A stretch of 64,000 nt of DNA from Selenomonadales bacterium (GTDB lineage: Bacteria > Bacillota > Negativicutes > Selenomonadales > Selenomonadaceae): contig CAAGHH010000001.1 of assembly GCA_900769615.1 (NCBI GenBank), forward strand, positions 124,001 to 188,000. Direction: 5' to 3'. A model generated the notes under the pieces. That model was not told the DNA's origin. It saw only the letters and a list, made by a program, of their open reading frames with translations, and did not search any database. Shown one piece after another: positions 61,268 through 64,000 of this stretch (the first letter of the stretch is position 1; the number at the start of each line of letters is the position of its first letter). The position numbers and the translations under genes were made by a program.

Positions 61268-62125
61268 TCAAGGTGTCGGAATGAATTTAGCTAAGAAGGT
61301 ATGATTGCCAGCGGTTAAATTGCGATGTATTTTTGCCAGTGGGGCAAATATTGGTGAATATTGCAGTCGCATTTTAAAGCGCAGCATAGTGTGGCTGTTG
61401 CTGCCAAATATTGGCACGCGATCAAGAATAAAATGATTTTCGTCAGGGTCAGAAAGACCATAATTTACAGTGAAGGCAGCACGATAACCAGCTTTTTTGG
61501 TCAGGCGTTCTAATTCCTCATCATAAGATCCACAAGGATAAGCAATGAAATTTATTGGCTTATTTAAGTGCCATTCCAAAGCTTTTTTGGAACCGCTTAA
61601 CTGTTGCCAAGCCTCAGCTGAGGTTATTTTATCAAGCTCAGCATGTGATAGGGTATGACTTTCAAAGTCAATAATACCGCTTTCCTGCATCTCGGCTACA
61701 TCAGCCCAAGTAAGATAATTGGGATAAGTGCTGACATAATCGGATATGAGGAAGATAGTAGCTTTTAAATTATATTTTTCCAATACGGGGTAGGCATTGC
61801 GGTAGTTATCGATATACCCATCATCGAAAGTAATGATAACTGGTTTGCTGGGAAGCTCGCTGCCATTTTCAAAGGCATCTAGCATTTCAGCTGGCGTAAT
61901 AGCATGATAACCATTGTCAACTAAAAACTTCATTTGCGCTTCAAACTGGTCCGTATGGACAGTTAGAGCATTTTCATCACGGTCATTTATTTGATGATAA
62001 TTAAGTACCGGTACAGAATGGGCTGCCTGATGCATGAGATAAGCACCGATGCCGATTAATACTAGAATAATTACCGCTAAGATGACAGTGATTCTTTTTA
62101 TCCAAGTACGCAAAAGAGAACACAT
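61268..62125 (-). CDS. Membrane-anchored polysaccharide deacetylase
   Basis: NodB-type carbohydrate esterase 4. 285 aa: one N-terminal helix (about 10-32), then VLNYHQI, motif 1 IITFDDGYIDNY with the catalytic Asp pair, motif 2 FESHTLSHAEL (His-x4-His metal site), motif 3 AYPCGSYDEE. The context of the fold is like PgaB/IcaB. Likely acts on an envelope glycan. AAGG directly abuts the ATG at 62125, so the start is uncertain by a few codons. Confidence 0.88.
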   Translation of the reverse strand: MCSLLRTWIKRITVILAVIILVLIGIGAYLMHQAAHSVPVLNYHQINDRDENALTVHTDQFEAQMKFLVDNGYHAITPAEMLDAFENGSELPSKPVIITFDDGYIDNYRNAYPVLEKYNLKATIFLISDYVSTYPNYLTWADVAEMQESGIIDFESHTLSHAELDKITSAEAWQQLSGSKKALEWHLNKPINFIAYPCGSYDEELERLTKKAGYRAAFTVNYGLSDPDENHFILDRVPIFGSNSHTMLRFKMRLQYSPIFAPLAKIHRNLTAGNHTFLAKFIPTP

Positions 62126-62194
62126 CCTTAATAAAAGTTTAAAAAATTTATCTTACCTAATATATAACAGGATAGGGATACTGTCAAATTGTAC

Positions 62195-62878
62195 TTAGAT
62201 AATCCGTCTGGCACCAGCATAATGTGCTACGCGATAGTCGCGGGAAAGCGAATCATAAGCAATGCCATAAGTTGTTGAAGCATGAATCATTTGTCCATTG
62301 CCTACATAGATACCAACATGGGAAATGTTTATAAAATCGCCAGCAAAGAAAACTAAATCACCAGGCTGCAGCTCATGTTTGCTTATTTTAAAGCCGGTTT
62401 CAGCTTGGATATCAGCGGTGCGGGGAAGATTAATGCCGCATTTAGCATAAACGTATTGAACAAAACCGGAGCAATCAAATCCACTTGGTGAGCTGCCACC
62501 ATAGACATAAGGTACGCCCAGGTAGAGCTGGGCGGTAGCAATAATATTGTTGTTTGTTTGCAAATAAGAGGCTGGAGCAGTGGCCGGCATATTGCGCTTT
62601 AAAAGTGCAAAATAGGAATTGGCCTCGATGAGCCCATCAGCAGCTAAATTGTTATCTTTTTGAAAAGCTATGACCGCAGCTTTAGTTGCTGGTCCAAAAT
62701 CGCCATCAACCTGGACATCATAACCGTGATTAGCAAGCGCTTGTTGAATTTCTACTACGTCAGGACCAGTGTCTCCCAGGCGATAAGCTGCCGTTGCTGT
62801 AAGTGTGGTGAAGGATAACGCAAATATTACTAAAAATGGAATTACCGTTAATTGTTTGTAGAAAAATTTTTTTAACAC
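62195..62878 (-). CDS. Secreted NlpC/P60 peptidoglycan endopeptidase with a peptidoglycan-binding domain
   Basis: 227 aa. Signal peptide (1-31, ending ATA); peptidoglycan-binding-1 domain (about 35-90: VEIQQALANHGYDVQVDGDF, PATKAAVIAFQ); NlpC/P60 domain with the catalytic Cys in FDCSGFVQYVYAKCG, His in ISHVGIYVGNGQMIHAS, typical of gamma-D-Glu-diamino-acid endopeptidases. GTG start with GGGAGG 12 bases upstream. It has its own promoter. Confidence 0.92.
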   Translation of the reverse strand: MLKKFFYKQLTVIPFLVIFALSFTTLTATAAYRLGDTGPDVVEIQQALANHGYDVQVDGDFGPATKAAVIAFQKDNNLAADGLIEANSYFALLKRNMPATAPASYLQTNNNIIATAQLYLGVPYVYGGSSPSGFDCSGFVQYVYAKCGINLPRTADIQAETGFKISKHELQPGDLVFFAGDFINISHVGIYVGNGQMIHASTTYGIAYDSLSRDYRVAHYAGARRII

Positions 62879-62917
62879 AATAAGATGAAACCTCCCTAAG
62901 TAATAAGCATCGCGCTA

Positions 62918-62947
62918 ATTATAGCATGTTATCACCTGGAGGGTCAA
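62918..62947 (-). promoter_or_regulatory. Promoter of the NlpC/P60 gene
   Basis: Minus strand: -35 TTGACC, 18-base spacer, -10 TATAAT. The -35 lies between the arms of the palindrome at 62933-62954. Confidence 0.7.
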
Positions 62948-62954
62948 CCAGGTG
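62933..62954. promoter_or_regulatory. Palindrome around the NlpC/P60 -35 box
   Basis: CACCTGG, eight bases, CCAGGTG: a perfect 7-bp inverted repeat enclosing the -35. A candidate operator in the divergent NlpC/map region; its regulator is unknown. Confidence 0.5.
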
Positions 62955-62997
62955 CTAAGTTTAAGCGGTTGATTATAGAGACTTTTTTGCGCTATAC

Positions 62998-63027
62998 TTG
63001 GCAAAAGTAAAATAATAGCGTTATAAT
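62998..63027 (+). promoter_or_regulatory. Promoter of map
   Basis: TTGGCA, 18-base spacer, TATAAT. Nearly the same as the corA promoter through the whole spacer. Confidence 0.75.
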
Positions 63028-63091
63028 ATAAAATTGTATAAACAAGGGAGAAACGAAGGCCAAAAAATTGTTAAAGGAGATAATTCGTTTT

Positions 63092-63964
63092 ATGCAAAGA
63101 AATGATTTGTGCTGGTGTGGCAGCGGTAAGAAGTATAAAAAATGCCATGAAGATTTTGATGAACGTTTAAATGAAATGAAGTTTAATATATTTAAAGGAC
63201 AGGTGCGTCCGCCTAAAAAAATTATAAATAATGCGCATGATATTGAATGTATCAGAGCTGCTGGCGTAATAAATGATGGTGCGCTGGATTTAGCTGGCTC
63301 CATGGTAAAAGCTGGTATAAGTACGGCAGAAATTGATCAGGCAGTGCATGATTTTATCGTGTCAAAGGGTGGTTATCCATCATGCCTTAATTATGAAGGC
63401 TTTCCTAAGAGTGTTTGTATTTCCATTAATGAAGTTGTTTGTCATGGAATACCTTCGCCTAAGACAATTTTAAAAGAAGGCGATATTTTAAATATTGATA
63501 TAACAACTACGCTGAATGGCTATTACGCTGATGCTTCGCGGATGTTCACGGTAGGAAAAGTTTCTCCTGAGGCTGAACGCTTAGTACGGGTAACCAAGGA
63601 ATGTATGGAGCTTGGTATTGCCGCAGCTAAGCCGTGGCATTTTTTAGGTGATGTCAGTGCAGCTTGTGGGGATCATGCTCATGCTAATGGCTATAGCGTG
63701 GTAACTGATCTAGGCGGTCACGGTGTTGGCAAAGATTTTCATATGGATCCATTTGTACTGCATGAAGGCGAGCCGGATACAGGGATGCTTTTGGTTCCTG
63801 GTATGGTACTGACGGTTGAACCGATGATAAACGAGGGACGAAAGGCAGTTGTAGTGGACAAAAAAGATAATTGGACGGTCAGAACTCGCGATAAAAAATT
63901 GTCGGCACAATGGGAGAACACAATTCTTATTACGGAAACTGGGACGGAGGTGCTTTCTTCCTAA
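63092..63964 (+). CDS. map: Methionine aminopeptidase with N-terminal SEC-C zinc motif
   Basis: Removes the initiator Met. 290 aa: N-terminal SEC-C motif DLCWCGSGKKYKKCH (zinc knuckle, about 5-19), then a type I catalytic domain with SVCISINEVVCHGIP, metal ligands in ILNIDITT...YYADASRMF, LGGHGVGKDFHMDPFV and TVEPMINEG. The ATG at 63092 follows AAAGGAG by 12 bases; a TTG at 63068 precedes that site. map usually lies between adk and infA; here it is separate. Confidence 0.94.
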   Translation: MQRNDLCWCGSGKKYKKCHEDFDERLNEMKFNIFKGQVRPPKKIINNAHDIECIRAAGVINDGALDLAGSMVKAGISTAEIDQAVHDFIVSKGGYPSCLNYEGFPKSVCISINEVVCHGIPSPKTILKEGDILNIDITTTLNGYYADASRMFTVGKVSPEAERLVRVTKECMELGIAAAKPWHFLGDVSAACGDHAHANGYSVVTDLGGHGVGKDFHMDPFVLHEGEPDTGMLLVPGMVLTVEPMINEGRKAVVVDKKDNWTVRTRDKKLSAQWENTILITETGTEVLSS

Positions 63965-64000
63965 ATGACAGCATTTAAAGATTTAGGCATTTCGGCAAAT
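63965..64000 (+). CDS. Start of a probable DEAD-box RNA helicase (cut by the window end)
   Basis: Twelve codons reading MTAFKDLGISAN directly after the map stop. F-x-DLGIS is the usual opening of the DEAD-box Q-motif region. AGGTG lies about 16 bases upstream. Too short for certainty. Confidence 0.5.
   Translation, partial: MTAFKDLGISAN

Noticed and set aside
1..64000. CRISPR array, prophage or insertion sequence
   Set aside because: No regularly spaced repeats, transposase, integrase or phage structural genes were seen anywhere in the window.

Overview
The window looks like chromosomal DNA of a low-to-moderate GC Firmicute, most likely a Negativicute (Selenomonas/Anaerovibrio-like). The reasons are: a Firmicutes-type ribosomal gene order with an L7Ae-family gene ahead of rpsL; a zinc-type S14; a tryptophan T-box; PASTA kinase signalling; TTA/GAT-rich codon use outside the ribosomal genes; and many TTG/GTG starts behind strong Shine-Dalgarno sites. 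A Selenomonas-like flagellin and partial anaerobic B12 genes fit. Assignment to a genus is inference. No rRNA, tRNA, CRISPR array, IS element or prophage was seen.

Layout. (1) 1-6778: a cell-wall and growth-control operon, prpC-ftsW/rodA-pbpA-prkC-rsgA-rpe. (2) 6809-8280: queC-folE2 for 7-deazaguanine synthesis. (3) 8309-13518: a flippase-like membrane protein, then cbiD-E-T-F-G of the oxygen-independent corrin pathway. (4) 13566-15401, minus strand: a biotin carboxylase gene with a good promoter, a FapR-like operator and a second perfect palindrome, plus an orphan 68-codon gene. (5) 15583-16744: a CorA-family metal transporter behind a structured leader that contains a possible 25-codon leader peptide; a truncated GGDEF gene follows. 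(6) 17404-25405: a Tat-type phosphatase, a VTT membrane protein, an AzgA-like permease, a glucosaminidase-like secreted protein, a YbiT-like ABC-F protein, an ABC1/UbiB kinase-like protein and aroH. (7) 25504-27507: tkt.

(8) 27772-47008: the ribosomal super-cluster (L7Ae, rpsL, rpsG, fusA, tuf; S10 operon; spc operon to secY-adk; then infA, rpmJ, rpsM, rpsK, rpsD, rpoA, rplQ). rpoBC is not upstream and map is not between adk and infA; instead the adk-infA gap carries strong hairpins. (9) 47206-47931: a secreted repeat protein. (10) 48031-54309: a T-box-controlled trpF-C-B-A, a small orphan gene, then trpE-G; trpD is absent from the window. (11) 54396-59707: a decayed ORF, a DUF4127 protein, thiE-like, and clpB with a CtsR-like operator over its -35. 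(12) 59853-64000: a lone flagellin gene, a polysaccharide deacetylase, an NlpC/P60 endopeptidase, a SEC-C methionine aminopeptidase and the first codons of a probable DEAD-box helicase.

Most of the window is core housekeeping. The most interesting part is regulatory: the corA leader (15613-15790), where mutually exclusive RNA pairings overlap a short ORF with an acidic/proline N-terminus, in the style of enteric mgtL. Others are the FapR-like and CtsR-like operators and the structured leaders ahead of rpsJ and infA. All RNA folds and promoter calls were made by eye and no search was run.
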